From Paragyromitra xinjiangensis (taxonomy: Eukaryota > Ascomycota > Pezizomycetes > Pezizales > Discinaceae): a stretch of DNA of 64,000 nucleotides. Under the pieces are notes generated by a model. It worked only from the letters and a program-made list of their open reading frames with translations. It was not told the DNA's origin and did not search any database. The stretch lies in assembly GCA_038503065.1 (NCBI GenBank), contig JBCAMK010000011.1, positions 186,001-250,000 on the forward strand. Direction: 5' to 3'. Made by a program: the position numbers and the translations under genes. The number at the start of each line of letters is the position of its first letter. The first letter of the stretch is position 1. Below, one piece after another: positions 1 to 11,800 of this stretch.

Positions 1-81
1 CTTGGCAGTTTGGCAACTGGTGGGGGCCGCTCTTCCTAAAAACCCTCTCCAACCTATGGAATTAATCGTTTGACATGTGGT

Positions 82-1516
82 CTAAAGATAAATACACGGG
101 ACACTTATTATGGGGGCCCTCATCGATTCGACCTCCAGGTTGATGGTGCCGTTTACAATAAATGGTTGTGTAAACCCTAACCCTAGTAAATATGTTCCTA
201 CCCACTGATGTTTAGAATATAGGTCTACCACTCACTATGGATCCCGTCACGCAAATATTACTAATGGGTTCGATAGAACTTTTGGACCTCAAGCGCTGTA
301 CTTTAACGGCGGTAGAGGCAAATCTCTATCAGAGCTTCGAGAGGACGCTTACTCAAAAGCTCATGAGGAATGGAATTCTGAATTTTATGACTTTCTCGGC
401 GAGAGATATATCAATACCTACACGCGTACATCTCAGCGGGGAAAGTTGGTGGGACAAGTTAGGGTGCCCCGAGGAGCCTGGAAGAGCCAAGCCGTTCTAG
501 CGCAAAATGGGGTTGATTATTCAGAGAATGTGGGCGATCAAAAGGCCCACCAACATTGGGCAGAGGTGGATCTGAATACAGGAAAGTTCGAACTTGACAG
601 AGTTGCTGCAGGGACCTAGTAAGCTTCCAGGAAACTTTAGGCGCCTATGAGTGCCCGTGAGTATCTGGAAACTGATGTTTGGCACTTAGTCGATTGACGA
701 TAACATTCTTTGGTGTTTTTGGCGACTATCAAGAGGATGATGTTGTTGTGACGGAAGGGCAGACGACAAAAAGATTTGGTTTAGAGCATGAGGGCGAGAA
801 GTACGGAGAGGAGTTATGGCGTGTTGGTACGCCCGATCGCAGTGCGGGAGAGTTTAAACATGGTTATGAATTAGATCAGGTTCACTTCCCTAGACAAATC
901 CTAAGCTTTATTCAGGGTCTTAACTCAGTTCGTATTCCCACCATCGCAGGTTCATACTAGCCACTTTGCCGAATATCGACAGGTTTGGCAAGCTTATGAC
1001 TTCCCTACTGAATTCCCCAGCGGTGTCAACTTTACTATCGGAACATCTTCTGAGCTTACGGACTGGAATTACATACATTGGTCTACGTACGGACCGACCT
1101 ACGATCGACCCGAAGTTGTTTATGGCGTCAATAACTTCACCATCAACTTTTATCTGAATGAGATACCTCTGAAATCGGACAATTACACGTTCACCATAGC
1201 TCTGGCAGGAGCGAAAGGGAGTTCGGCTCCCCTTTCCTTTGACTCCAACAATATATTGATTGACTGGAGTCTAGCCCCAGTCGAACTCTACACGGTTGTC
1301 AATGACAATGCTCCATTCAAATGGTGGATTTGGGAAGGCTATCACAGTAGTCTAGGAGTTAGGAGTGGGATTAGTGGGTACAATCTAAAGACATATTGGA
1401 ATTGGGATGGGAGCTTTCTCAAGGAAGGGTGGAATAAAATCATTCTGAGCTTGCCTGAAAACCAGACAGCATACGTTCAGTATGATGCAGTAAGATTAGA
1501 GAGGGCAAGAAATTAG
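82..1516 (+). CDS. Rhamnogalacturonan lyase, PL4-like (5' end outside window)
   Basis: A secreted fungal enzyme of this family cleaves the rhamnogalacturonan I backbone of pectin by beta-elimination. I read four exons, about 82-167, 223-618, 690-879 and 950-1516, joined by GT..AG introns of 55, 71 and 70 nt; phases match at every junction. Visible family landmarks in order are NGFDRTFGPQALYFN in exon 2, a fibronectin-III-like segment (GQVRVPRGAWKSQAVL), then GVFGDYQEDDVVV and ELWRVGTPDRSAGEFKHGYELD in exons 2-3. The C-terminal carbohydrate-binding-like module has GVNFTIGTS, DWNYIHWS and the ending AYVQYDAVRLE. The stop is at 1514-1516. Exon 1 has an in-frame stop at 37-39, so another intron or exon boundary lies between there and about 82 and the N-terminal half lies off the left edge. 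The donor of intron 3 (GTTCAC) is weak, so that boundary is less certain. The gene looks intact in what is visible. Confidence 0.75.
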
Positions 1517-2597
1517 ATTAGAGATTTGACTGTACGATAGTTACAAATCTTATGTTTTGGTTCACCAGTCATCGCGGGCTTAATTTTTGTCTGTGAGCTA
1601 AGAAAAAGGACATTTGAAAGTTGGGAATAAATCCTGGGTTAAAACAGCATTATGTGTACCTGGAGAGTTCGATGCCAAAGCTTTAGTTTGCCGTTATACT
1701 TATTAGCCCTTCAGACTTCCTAAGAAAAATTCGGATAGATTGACTAACTTCGGATTCGGGCTTGCAACTTGGCCCTGCCGCGGGATGTATCTCTAGAAAC
1801 TGGAATTATGTATAAAATAGGGTTATAGCTATGAACGTGGGAATAAAAATAAGAAATCCCTAAACCAGTACTTGTTTGAAGTGTTCTTCTACTCTGACAA
1901 CTGCAGGCACTGAATGCCATCTGCCCCACTAGCAGTTATGTCCAACAAGTTCTTGCGGTTTTTGAGGTACCACGATGCAACGAATTCGAAGTGTTATGAG
2001 CCCCACAGCACAACACCCCTAAATCCACCATCCCTCCCACAACTGAACCTGAACTATGCCGGCACAATAAAGGACATACTGTTATTAATTTAAGCAAACA
2101 TGATGCTTTCTTTTTGTTGAGTAGTAAATATTTTCATGGTTCATTGTTAAATGGTTCATGGCACCTTGTTGCATCAGATACCTCAAAAACCGCAAGAACT
2201 TGTTGGACGCAACTGTACAAGTGAACCCTAACCTTAAACTGAGTCACGAAGGAAACTCCAAAACTTGAAGGGCCCTCAACATTTCTATGGAATATACTTC
2301 TGCACCTATAGGATAATTGATCAATTTTCAAGATATTCAGGGCTCAGCCAGCCTGTTGGTGCTCCAGCTATATTCACGGATTTTCGTTAGCTCTTGAGTT
2401 TACGCGTAGGTTATCCCACTAAAGCCTTTTTAGCTAAGGGTTCTAGGTAACGGAGCCGGACAACAGCTAGCAGTCAATACCACCGCTCTGGTTCTTCAAG
2501 CCACACTTTAATTTGACTACTTGCGTAACCGTTCAAGCTAATGTAGTAGGTATTTCGATCACACAGCGCATGCTGACTATCTTTCTTGACTGGGGCA
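1517..2597. other. Intergenic, with a 29-bp perfect inverted repeat
   Basis: No convincing coding sequence. The only structure I see is a pair of inverted arms at 1941-1969 and 2179-2207 (29 nt identical, extended by GATGCAAC / GTTGCATC), separated by about 210 nt. Confidence 0.6.
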
Positions 2598-2949
2598 CAT
2601 CAGCAAAAAGCCGGGTCTGCGTCCAGTCACGCCTAGAGCAGTAGGCGCACTGGGCGCACTGGGCTCAGATTTTTTTTAGGCACTGCGTTAGGCGCATCGT
2701 CTAGTATGGCCTGCGTGTGGGCGTGCTGGACGTAGGTCCTGCCTCATCCACGCCCAGGCGCAGGCCTGGGAAATCCGAGCCTGACATACTGGACGTACAG
2801 CCTCCCATGGGCGCGTTGGGCGGCATTGGGCGCATTGGACGTACGATGTCACGCTGCTTGTCACGCTGCTTTGCACGCTGCTTTGTATGGCACTAATAGT
2901 CTATTCTGCTCTATGTACATGTAGGACGCAATTCCACCCATTATCTTGC

Positions 2950-4235
2950 TTCCGCTGTTGATCAAACTGCCTCCGAATCGACTCCCACACAGCCTCCCAA
3001 GCAGCCTCCGAATCGACCGCTGAATCGACTGCTGCATTGACTCCGAATCGGCTGTTTCTAAGCCTCCGAATAGACTCCTGAATAGACTCCGAATCCTGCC
3101 GAATTGACTGCCGAATAGACTCTGAATCGACTCCTGAATAGACTCTGAATCGACTCCTGAATAGACCCTGATTCAGCTGTTTCTAAGCCTCCGAATTGAC
3201 TCCTAAATAGACTCCGAATAGACTCCGAATCGGCTGTTTCTAAGCCTCCGAATTCTGCCGAATCGACTCCCGAATAGACTCCAAATCGACTGCTGAATTG
3301 ACTCACGAATAGACTCAGAATCGGCTGTTTCTAAGCCTCCGAATTCTGCCGAATCGACTGCTGAATCAACTCTGAATCGAAGCCCGAACCGCTGCCGAAT
3401 AGACTCCTGAATAGACTCCGAATCGGCCGTTTCTGAGCCTCCGAATCCTGCTGAATTGACTGCTGAATTGACTGCTGAATAGACTCCGAATCGGCCGTTT
3501 CTGAGCCTCCGAATCCTGCTGAATTGACTGCTGAATAGACTCCGAATCGGCTGTTTCTAAGCCTCCGAATCCTGCTGAATTGACTGCTGAATTGACTGCT
3601 GAATAGACTCCGAATCGGCTGTTTCTAAGCCTCCGAATCCTGCTGAATTGACTGCCGAATTGACTGCTGAATAGGCTCCGAATCCTGCCGAATTGACTGC
3701 CGAATTGACTCCTGAATAGACTCCGAATTGACTCCTGAATAGGCTCCAAATTGACTGCTGAATAGGCTCCTGAATAGACTCCGAATTGACTGCTGAATTG
3801 ACTCCCGAATAGACTCCGAATCGGCTGTTTCTGAGCCTCCGAATCCTGCTGAATTGACTGCTGAATTGACCCCTGAATAGAATCTGAATAGGCTGTCCCC
3901 GAGCCTCCGAATCCACTGCTGAATTGACCGCTGAATTGACTCCTGAATAGACTCTGAATGTGCTGTTTCTGAGCCTCCGAATCCTGCTGAATTGACTGCC
4001 GAATAGACTCCTGAATAGACTCCGAATCGGCTGTTTCTAAGCCTCCGAATCCCGCTGAATTGACTGCTGAATTGACTGCTCAATAGACTCCGAATCGACT
4101 CCCGAATAGACTCCGAATAGACTCCTGAATAGGCTCCTGAATAGGCTCTAAATTGACTCCTGAATTGACTCCGAATCGGCTGTTTCTAAGCCTCCGAATC
4201 CTGCTGAATTGACCGCTGAATTGACTCTATAGTAC
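2950..4235. repeat. 12-nt-based minisatellite (TGAATTGACTGC)
   Basis: Irregular tandem array of TGAATTGACTSC and TGAATAGACTCC modules interrupted by a conserved spacer, CGGCTGTTTCTAAGCCTCC. The minus strand reads as S-I-Q-Q / S-Q-F-S type peptides in several frames, which explains the overlapping open frames. The same repeat recurs at about 5455-5730, 20185-20690, 44460-45740 and 63530-63735. Confidence 0.85.
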
Positions 4236-4304
4236 GGCATGTTAGCACAGTCGACTGACGGGTAAAAGGTGGGGATTGGAGAGGTAGGGCAAGCGGGAGA
4301 TGGA

Positions 4305-4405
4305 GAGGTGGGAGGTGGAGAGGTGGGAGGTGGAGAGGTGGGAGGTGGAGAGGTGGGAGGTGGAGAGGTGGGAGGTGGAGAGGTGGGAGGTGGAGAGGTG
4401 GGAGG
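4305..4405. repeat. 15-nt minisatellite GGTGGAGAGGTGGGA
   Basis: About seven near-perfect 15-nt units. The plus strand would read as GGGEV repeats and the minus strand as PPPTS repeats. A shortened version lies at about 20735-20790 in the sister element. Confidence 0.85.
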
Positions 4406-4559
4406 CAAGCAGGAAGTGGGAGGCGAGCAGGAGGTGGGGTGTGTAGTTGATATAAGGAAATTGCTGGCGGAAGGCGCGTGTGAGGTCATGATGAGCCCAG
4501 GAGGGTCGGGTAACCGAGGGTTAGGGTTTCGACTTGGCTGAATTTGCGGCCAGGAGACA

Positions 4560-4930
4560 GTATATGGGTGCATGGGCGTATGATAGAGTGATTGGGCATA
4601 TGATAGAGCGATTGGGGTGTGCAAGGGCATATGTGGGCGCATGGGCGTATGAACGTGCTCGGGCGCGCAATTGAGTGATCGTATGGGCGTACTAGGTGTG
4701 TATGTGTGCTGGAGCGAGCAATAGAGCAGGCATATGGGCGTACTAGGTGTACAAACGTGCTGGGGCAGCAATAGAGCAAGCGTATGGCCGTACTAGGCGT
4801 ATATGCGTGCTGGGGCAGGCAATAGAGCGGGCATATGGGCGTACTAGGCGTACAAACGTGCTGGGGCGAGCAATAGAGCGAACGTATGGGCGTACTAGAC
4901 ATATAGATGTAGTTGGACGCAGTTGGACGC
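4560..4930. repeat. About 60-nt tandem repeat (GGGCGTACTAGGCGTA...CAATAGAGC)
   Basis: Roughly six diverged units sharing GGGCGTACTAGGYGTA and a conserved GGGCRAGCAATAGAGC. A truncated version is present at about 20940-21068. Confidence 0.7.
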
Positions 4931-5008
4931 AAGCAGGCGTACTGGGCGTTGGGGCCACGCCCAGGTTCTTGCCCATCGCGCCCAGGCGGGCATCCCTTTT
5001 TGCTGATG

Positions 5009-5096
5009 TATTTCCTATTTTACTATTATTTTCTTCATTGATTAATTGATTCTTGATTATCGGATAGGCACTATGTGATGTTGTGCAGTAGGAGTA
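5009..5096. other. Short unique segment between two CATCAGC elements
   Basis: 88 nt of AT-rich sequence between the right end of one element and the left end of the next. It ends ...GTTGTGCAGTAGGAGTA. Together with the transposase relic at 46983-47306 it could be a former insertion target, but this is speculative. Confidence 0.3.
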
Positions 5097-5730
5097 CATC
5101 AGCAAAAAGCCAAGTCTGCGTCCAGTCGCGCCTAGAGCAGTAGGCGCACTGGGCGCACTGGGCCCGGATTTTTTTTAGGCACTGCGTTAGGCGCATCCTC
5201 TAGTATGGCATACGTGTGGGTGCGCTGGACGTAGGTCCTCCCTTGCCCACGCCCAGGCGCAGGCCTGGAAAATCCGAGCCTGACATACTGGACGTACAGC
5301 CTCCCGTGGGCGCGTTGGGCGGCATTGGGCACATTGGGCATACGATGTCACGCTGCTTCTCGCACTGCTTTGTATGGCACTAAAAGTCTATTCTGCTCTA
5401 TGTACATGTAGGACACAATTCCACCCATTGTCTTGCTTCCGCTGTTGATCCAACTGCCTCCGAATCGACTGCCTGCCTGTCTCCAAATCGACTACTTGCC
5501 TGCCTCCAAATTGACTCCAAATTGACTCCAAATCGGCTGTTTCTAAGCCTCCGAATCCTGCTGAATTGACTGCTGAATTGACTCCTGAATAGACTCCGAA
5601 TCGGCTGTTTCTAAGCCTCCGAATTGACTACTCAATAGACTCTGAATAGACTCCGAATTGACTGTTTCTGAGCCTCTGAATTGACTGCTGAATTGACTCC
5701 TGAATAGACTCTGAATCGGCTGTTTCTAAG
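5097..5730 (+). mobile_element. CATCAGC element, left part, split by gypsy A
   Basis: Begins TA|CATCAGCAAAAAGCC and repeats the first 365 bp of the 2598-5008 element nearly exactly (5097-5463 versus 2598-2965). It then enters the 12-nt minisatellite and is cut at CTAAG (5726-5730) by gypsy A. The array resumes at 20180 after the retrotransposon, so the right part is at 20185-21073. Confidence 0.65.
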
Positions 5731-6157
5731 TCTCAGGGAACAAGGTCTTGTCAAGCCCTTCGGTATCCCAAAGGTGAGCAGTGCTACTTGAACAAAACTT
5801 CGCTACAATGATAATACAATGATTTCCACAGGCCTCACGTAGGGTAAGAATCGAAGTGATTCTGGGGTGTGACAGCGGCAGCGATAATGATGTTTCTGAG
5901 GTAGAAACAGAGATGGTATTTCTATAACAGTACGGTAGAAGTAAAGTAAGAGACGTTGCTTAAGGAAAGAAAGAAAAGAACAATCACAACCGCAGAAATC
6001 CATCGCTTATATACCCAATCTTCCCCTTTCCATGACTCATCCTTGACTCACCCAACCGAACCGCAACAAACACAACGAAAGAATACAATTACTAATCCTT
6101 AACCCTGCCCATGATGTAGCCCCGTTCCATTCTCTGGGCCTGACTCTGTCCATGAAA
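5731..6157 (-). repeat. Gypsy A 3' LTR
   Basis: 427 bp, matching 19752-20179 with about four substitutions and one 1-nt indel seen by eye. Confidence 0.85.
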
Positions 6158-6192
6158 GTAGCCCCCTCCTTCAATCGTGAGCTCCTGCGAAC

Positions 6193-6573
6193 CTAAAGTA
6201 CCATATCGGTAGGTTTATCGGGATACCGTTGGTGAAAAATCTCCATGGCCTGTGTTTCTTGGTGATCTTTTGCTGATTCCCAGGTAGGTTGAGCGTAGCC
6301 CGTCCATTTGACCAAGTATTCCAGGTTTCCATATTGTATCCTCAAGTCCAGGATTTCGTCAATGTAATATTCCTCATGATCGTTGACTTGTACCGTGGGT
6401 GGTGGTAGGATTATCTGCCCTGGCAAGGGGTCTGTCGCGGTTGGCTTTATCAAGGATACGTGAAAAACGGAGTGATATTTGACTGAGGAGGGGAGGTCAA
6501 TGTCATAAGCGTAGGGTGACACGACTCTTTTAACCGGGTATGGGCCCATCCATTTCCAGTCCAGTTTCTTCAA
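6193..6573 (-). pseudogene. Gypsy A pol: integrase C-terminus and chromodomain
   Basis: Reads GPYPVKRVVSPYAYDIDLP then VFHVSLIKP, followed by a chromodomain core (EILDLRIQYGNLEYLVKWTG and W..S..H). It ends FHQRYPDKP like the other two elements here. It belongs to the same polyprotein as 6646-7529 but is separated from it by a frame break at about 6574-6646. The chromodomain probably directs integration to modified chromatin; that role is family knowledge, not seen here. Confidence 0.8.
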
Positions 6574-6645
6574 AGCCCGGGAAGTGCGTATGTTCTTGGT
6601 AGATACAAAAACTTGATCTCTGACTCGATATGGTGGGGCTGGGGT

Positions 6646-7529
6646 TCAATGCCTGTTGGTACTTGTTTCATAAACATCTTGGGCCGTCCGGATCTGTGTT
6701 CGTAGGAAGTTTCGAAGTTCTTCCATACGCTGGGCAAAGTCCTTGGCATCGCGGGCTTGTGGGTCCCGGGATGTTGGCATTATCAAGGTGTTAAAGCGAG
6801 GGTGGTAACCGTAATTGGCAAAGAAAGGTGTCACCTTTGTACTTGCCGATTCTTGATTGTTTGCTGCGAACTCCGCAATTGGTAACCACTTGACCCAGTC
6901 TTCTTGCTGATAAGACACGTAGCACTGGAGGTACTGTTCCATTACTGCATTGAGTCTCTCGGTTTGTCCGTCCGTTTCTGGGTGGAAGGAGGTTGACATT
7001 CTGGCATTGATTTGTAGCCGTTGGCATAACTCTTTCCAAAACTTGGCAGTGAACTGTGTACCACGGTCAGAAGTGATGTGAGAGGGTAAGCCGTGGATTT
7101 TCCAGACATTCAGGAGGTACAAATCAGCCACTTGTCGGGCATTCACAGTGGTGTTGCAAGGAATTAGGTGTCTCATTTTCGACAATCGGTCAACAATAAC
7201 CATTATTGCATTGAAGCCTTCTGATTCCAGTAACCCTGTCACAAAATCCATTGATAATTCTTCCCAAGGTCTATTCGGAATAGGTAGGGGGCGTAAAACT
7301 CCTTGCGTGCCTTGCGTTGTTGGCTTTGCTCGTTGACAAACGTGGCAATTCCTAATAAAGCGGCCAATATATTCCCTCATCTTTGGCCAATAAAAATCTC
7401 TGGATGCCAGCTCGAAGGTTTTTTCTTGTCCTGAGTGCCCTGCTGCCGGTGTATCGTGATATTGCTTCAGAATTTCAATGCGTAATGAGTCGAAATCGGG
7501 GACGAAGAAACATTGGCGGTACTTGAGGA
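6646..7529 (-). pseudogene. Gypsy A pol: integrase core
   Basis: Contains the HHCC zinc-binding region (YHDTPAAGHSG...CHVCQRAK) and the catalytic DDE contexts SMDFVTGL, SDRGTQF and ETDGQTERLNAVMEQYL. Upstream it should follow RNase H, but the reading frame is cut at 7530 by a CATCAGC element. Joining the two sides and removing one GA duplication restores the linker length seen in gypsy2 exactly (19 residues from ECT/ECS to FVPD). Confidence 0.85.
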
Positions 7530-7904
7530 CATCAGCAAAAAAACGGATTGTCGCCCGGTCCGCCCAATGCATCAGGCGACCGGGGCGGTCGGGGCGGAAT
7601 ATAGCCCTCCCTCAGGCTGTAAATTTTGCCCTTCACGTCTGGGCGACAGCTTACTAGAGGTCGGCATGGGGGCGCCCCAGGTTCAGGAGGCTATTCTCTG
7701 GGCGACCATGGAGGATTGACGAGCATCTGGAGGAGAGCAGCGCGCCCACAGAATCACATTTTCAGCAGGTCACCCTGTAGTCTAGTTTGGAGGCTTTAGC
7801 CCATATGCTTGTTTACAATCGTTCTATTATTTCTATGGATCTATATAGTTCTATATGTACATGTATCTGTTCTTCGTACTCTACGGGTAGGGGGGGGGGT
7901 TGAG

Positions 7905-8446
7905 CAGCGAATTGACCATATGGCGCAGGCAGCGGAGGCTGCAGCAGCGAATCGATCAATTGACTGAGGCGGCGGAAGCTCAGGCAACGAATTGACCATA
8001 TGGCGCAGGCAGCGGAGGCTGCAGCAGCAAATCGATCAATTGGCGGAGGCGGAGGAAGCTCAGGCAGCGGATTGACCATGTGGCGGAGGCGGCGGAAGCT
8101 CAGGCAGCGAATCGACCATATGGCGCAGGCAGCGGAGGCTGCAGCAGCAAATCGACCAATTGACTGAGGCGGCGGAAGCTCAGGCAGCGAATCGACCATA
8201 TGGCGCAGGCAGCGGAGGCGGCTGCAGCAAATCGACCAATTGGCGGAGGCGGAGGAAGCTCAGGCAGCAGATCGACGACCTCCAGGAGGCGGCGGAAGCT
8301 CAGGCAGCGAATCGACGACCTCCAGGAGGCTGCAGAGGCTCAGGCAGCGAATCGACCATATGGCGCAGGCAGCGGAGGCTGCAGCAGCAAATCGACCAAT
8401 TGACTAAGGCGGCGGAAGCTCAGGCAGCGGATCGACCATATGGCAG
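7905..8446. repeat. 40-nt minisatellite, left part
   Basis: Units of the form GCTCAGGCAGCGAATCGACC...GGCGGAGGCGG, interrupted at 8446 by gypsy2 and continuing at 14424. Confidence 0.8.
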
Positions 8447-8862
8447 TGTTACGAACGAGTCCTGGGACGGGGAAACACAGGTATCACGCAACTCAACCAG
8501 GTACTTAGCGTACGGTGACTATCCGCCACACAATATACTCTAAGTTCAAGGAATTGTTTACGGACGTGGGCGTGGGTCAAGGTTTATACGAGGTGTATTA
8601 AACAAGATACAGGATGAAGAAGAAAGAAAAGAAACCACCAACGCTCACCAACAGCTCGCCTATTTATCTCCATGAATCCATCAACCCTAAACCCTTCCTT
8701 CTCGCTAACATGACTCACAACCGAACAAACACTACCAAATAAAGAAACGCAACACAACCGAAACCTCCCGACCGACATGAACCCGTAACCGAATAAGGAA
8801 ATCCCAACACTAAGCCCGCGACGCATAATCCTAACCACAACTAAACTACCCGAGCCGTGACA
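8447..8862 (-). repeat. Gypsy2 3' LTR
   Basis: 416 bp, TG...CA on the minus strand, one substitution relative to 14008-14423. Confidence 0.92.
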
Positions 8863-8873
8863 GTAGCCCCTCC

Positions 8874-11800
8874 TCAAGGTCCGAGGTCCCTCGAGGACTC
8901 AGTTGAATAACCGGACGGGCGAGGTTTGTCAGGATAGCGACGATGGAAATCGTTAACAGATTGTGATTCATCAAGATCGAAGATTGAAGATGACTTCCAT
9001 TCCGCTTGGGGGTAACCAGTCCACTTTACCAAATATTGAACTCCTCTCCCTCGTTTTCTAGAATCCAGAACCTCTTCAACTTCCCATTCCTGTTCTCCTT
9101 CAATTTCAACCGGGGGCGGGGGAAATATTTTTTGACCAGGAACAGGGTCGTTGGGTGCGGGGTCCATCAACGATACATGGAACACAGGGTGCACATTCAT
9201 AGTATCGGGGAGTTCGAGTTCATAGGCATAAGGGCTAACCACACGTTTAACTTTGAACTTGCCGATTCGTTTATGATCCAGCTTGCGTGAAGGTCGTTTG
9301 GTTCTAAGGTTCTTAGTAGATAACCAAACTTCATCACCGACGTTATACTTCGGTGCAGGGACTCGGGTTCGATTAGCATATTCTTCATATCTTGCTTGGG
9401 CATACTGCATTTCCAAGACCAAGGTTTCATGCAGTTCCTTCATCTTGTCTGCTATGTCCTCTGCATGCGTATTGCTTGGTCCGTAGTTTTCTTGGAGTTC
9501 CATATCAAAATCAGGGTCAAATCCATAATTCGCAAAGAAAGGTGATAATCGTGTGGATTCGGAGGTGGCGTTATTGGCTGCGAATTCTGCCGACGATAAC
9601 CATTGGGCCCAGTCATCTTGTTGATATGATACAAACGCTCGAAGGTACTGTTCCATGACTGCATTGGCATTTTCCGTTTGTCCATCAGTTTGAGGGTGAA
9701 ACGCTGTAGATAGTCTGACATCAATTTTCAGACGGGCGCAGAGGGATTTCCAAAACTTCGAAACAAACTGGGTACCACGATCCGATACGATAGATTTCGG
9801 TAAGCCATGGAGTTTCCAAACGTAATCGAGGTACAATTGAACGAGGTCTTCAGATCCTGTAGTAGTATGGCATGGGATCAGGTGTCGCATTTTGGATAAT
9901 CGGTCCACTACTACCAGTACAGCATCAAATCCATTGCTTTCTGGTAGTCCTGTCACAAAATCCATTGAAATGTCCTTCCAGGGTCGTTCTGGGATGGGTA
10001 GCGGGCGTAATACTCCGTAGGGTGCGTGGCGAGGCGCTTTACTTCGGCTACAGGTATGGCAGTTTCGGACATATCTTTCGACATATTGTCTCATCTTTGG
10101 CCAATAATACTTCCTGGCAAGGAGGTCAAAGGTCTTTGTTCTTCCCGGATGTCCTGCTGCGGGTGTATCGTGATGTTGTTTAACTAAATAAAGTTGAAGA
10201 TCAGAATGATCGGGGACAAAAAGTCGGTCTCGGTAACGAAGTCTCCCTTCATCATCGGAACATTCCGCTAAAGAAATTTCTTTGGACTGTTGAACTTTAT
10301 CGTTGAGCATCTTGAGTACCTTTTTTGGGAACGGGTCAGCTTTATAGGCGTCTTTGAACAGCTTTTCCAGTGTGGACATTCCTTCAACGGATTCATTTAA
10401 CAAAGAACCCGCGAACAAACTTAGCTTAGGATCAAGATTTTCTTTTTTCAGCACCGTCTGAATCTGACTTGACAGGCGTTCATCCCCCTCTTTAGGTAGG
10501 TCTCCTGACCTTCTTGTTAATGCGTCTGGTTTTCCGCTTTGTTTTCCTGGTCGATAAATAATTTTAAAATTAAAACGGGATAAAAATTCAGACCAGCGGG
10601 CTTGGCGACGGTTGAGGAGCTTTGTCGACATGAAATATTCCAGGTTTCTGTGATCGCATAGTACTGAAATGGGGTCCTTAGTTGCTTCTAGTTCTGGTCT
10701 CCATTCCTCAAATGCTCTCACGATTGCTAACAATTCTTTATCATAGATTTCGTAGTTACATTCAGCTGGGGAATGTTTCTTGGAATAAAACGCAATGGGG
10801 TGAAGGAGGCCATCAGGACCGTATTGGGATAGGATCCCTCCCGAAACGTAGTCTGATGCGTCTGTTTCCACAATAATGTCTTTTTCCGGGTCGAAGTGTA
10901 TCAGGATTGGGGCGGAGGAAAACATGCGTTTGAGTTTATCAAATGCTTCCTGGCATTCTGGTGACCATAGAAACTTAACCTCTTTTTTGGTCAACGTCGT
11001 TAGTGGAGTTACTATCTTGGAGTACCCAAGGATAAATCGTCGATAGAAATTCGCGAAACCTAGGAACCCTTGGATATCTTTCACTGATCGTGGGGTCTCC
11101 CATTCGAGGATAGCTTGCACTTTCTTGGGGTCCATCTTGATGCCGTCTCGAGTAATGATTAGACCGAGATATGTTGTCTCCGTGGCATGGAAATGACATT
11201 TTCGTGGTTCTAGATACAGTCCTGCTTTCCTCAATGATTCTAGGACCTTCCTTACGTGCTCTTCATGTTCTTCCAATGAATTGCTATAGATGAGGATGTC
11301 ATCGAGGTATGCAGTGCAGAACAGGTCTAGGTAATCTCGGAGGGTGTCGTTGATAAAACGTTGAAAAGTGGCAGGGGCATTTGTGAGACCAAAAGGCATG
11401 ACGTTATACTGGAAGTGACCATATCTCGTTCTGAAAGCTGTTTTCCATTCGTCTCCTTTGTTGATCCTTACCAAATGGTACGCATGTTTAAGATCGAGTT
11501 TGGTGAACCAACGGGCCTTGCAGAGACGATCCAGAGTTTCTCTGATTAACGGTAATGGATAACGGTCTTTGATGGTAACAGCGTTTAGTCCCCTGTAATC
11601 GACGCAAAATCTGAGGCCCCCTCCTGGTTTCCTAACAAACAGGACTGGTGCACCGGCAGGTGAAGAGCTGGGTTCTATGAATTGTCGTTTTAAATCTGTT
11701 TCCAGGCTCTCTTTCATTACTTCCAGTTCTCCTCTCGACATTCCATATAGAGGGCTGAAGGGTGGAGCACATCCTTCCTGAAGGATGATTTTATGATCAT

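Larger units (their letters stand above)
2598..5008 (+). mobile_element. CATCAGC-terminus element, minisatellite type 1
   Basis: Starts CATCAGCAAAAAGCC and ends CCCTTTTTGCTGATG, so the termini are inverted repeats of about 13 bp. Between them lie a GC-rich head (2598-2965), a long 12-nt-based minisatellite (about 2950-4235), a 15-nt minisatellite (about 4305-4405) and a roughly 60-nt repeat (about 4560-4920). The long open frames here are by-products of repeat units free of stop codons; I see no transposase. Flanking dinucleotides are CA (left) and TA (right), so a target duplication is not demonstrated for this copy. It is likely non-autonomous. Confidence 0.6.

Noticed and set aside
3058..4771. 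Several minus-strand frames rich in SIQQ / SQFS / PPPTS
   Set aside because: Translation of 12-nt and 15-nt tandem repeats; overlapping in multiple frames, no domain.
4269..5105. Plus- and minus-strand frames of 90-150 codons
   Set aside because: By-products of the 15-nt and 60-nt repeats.
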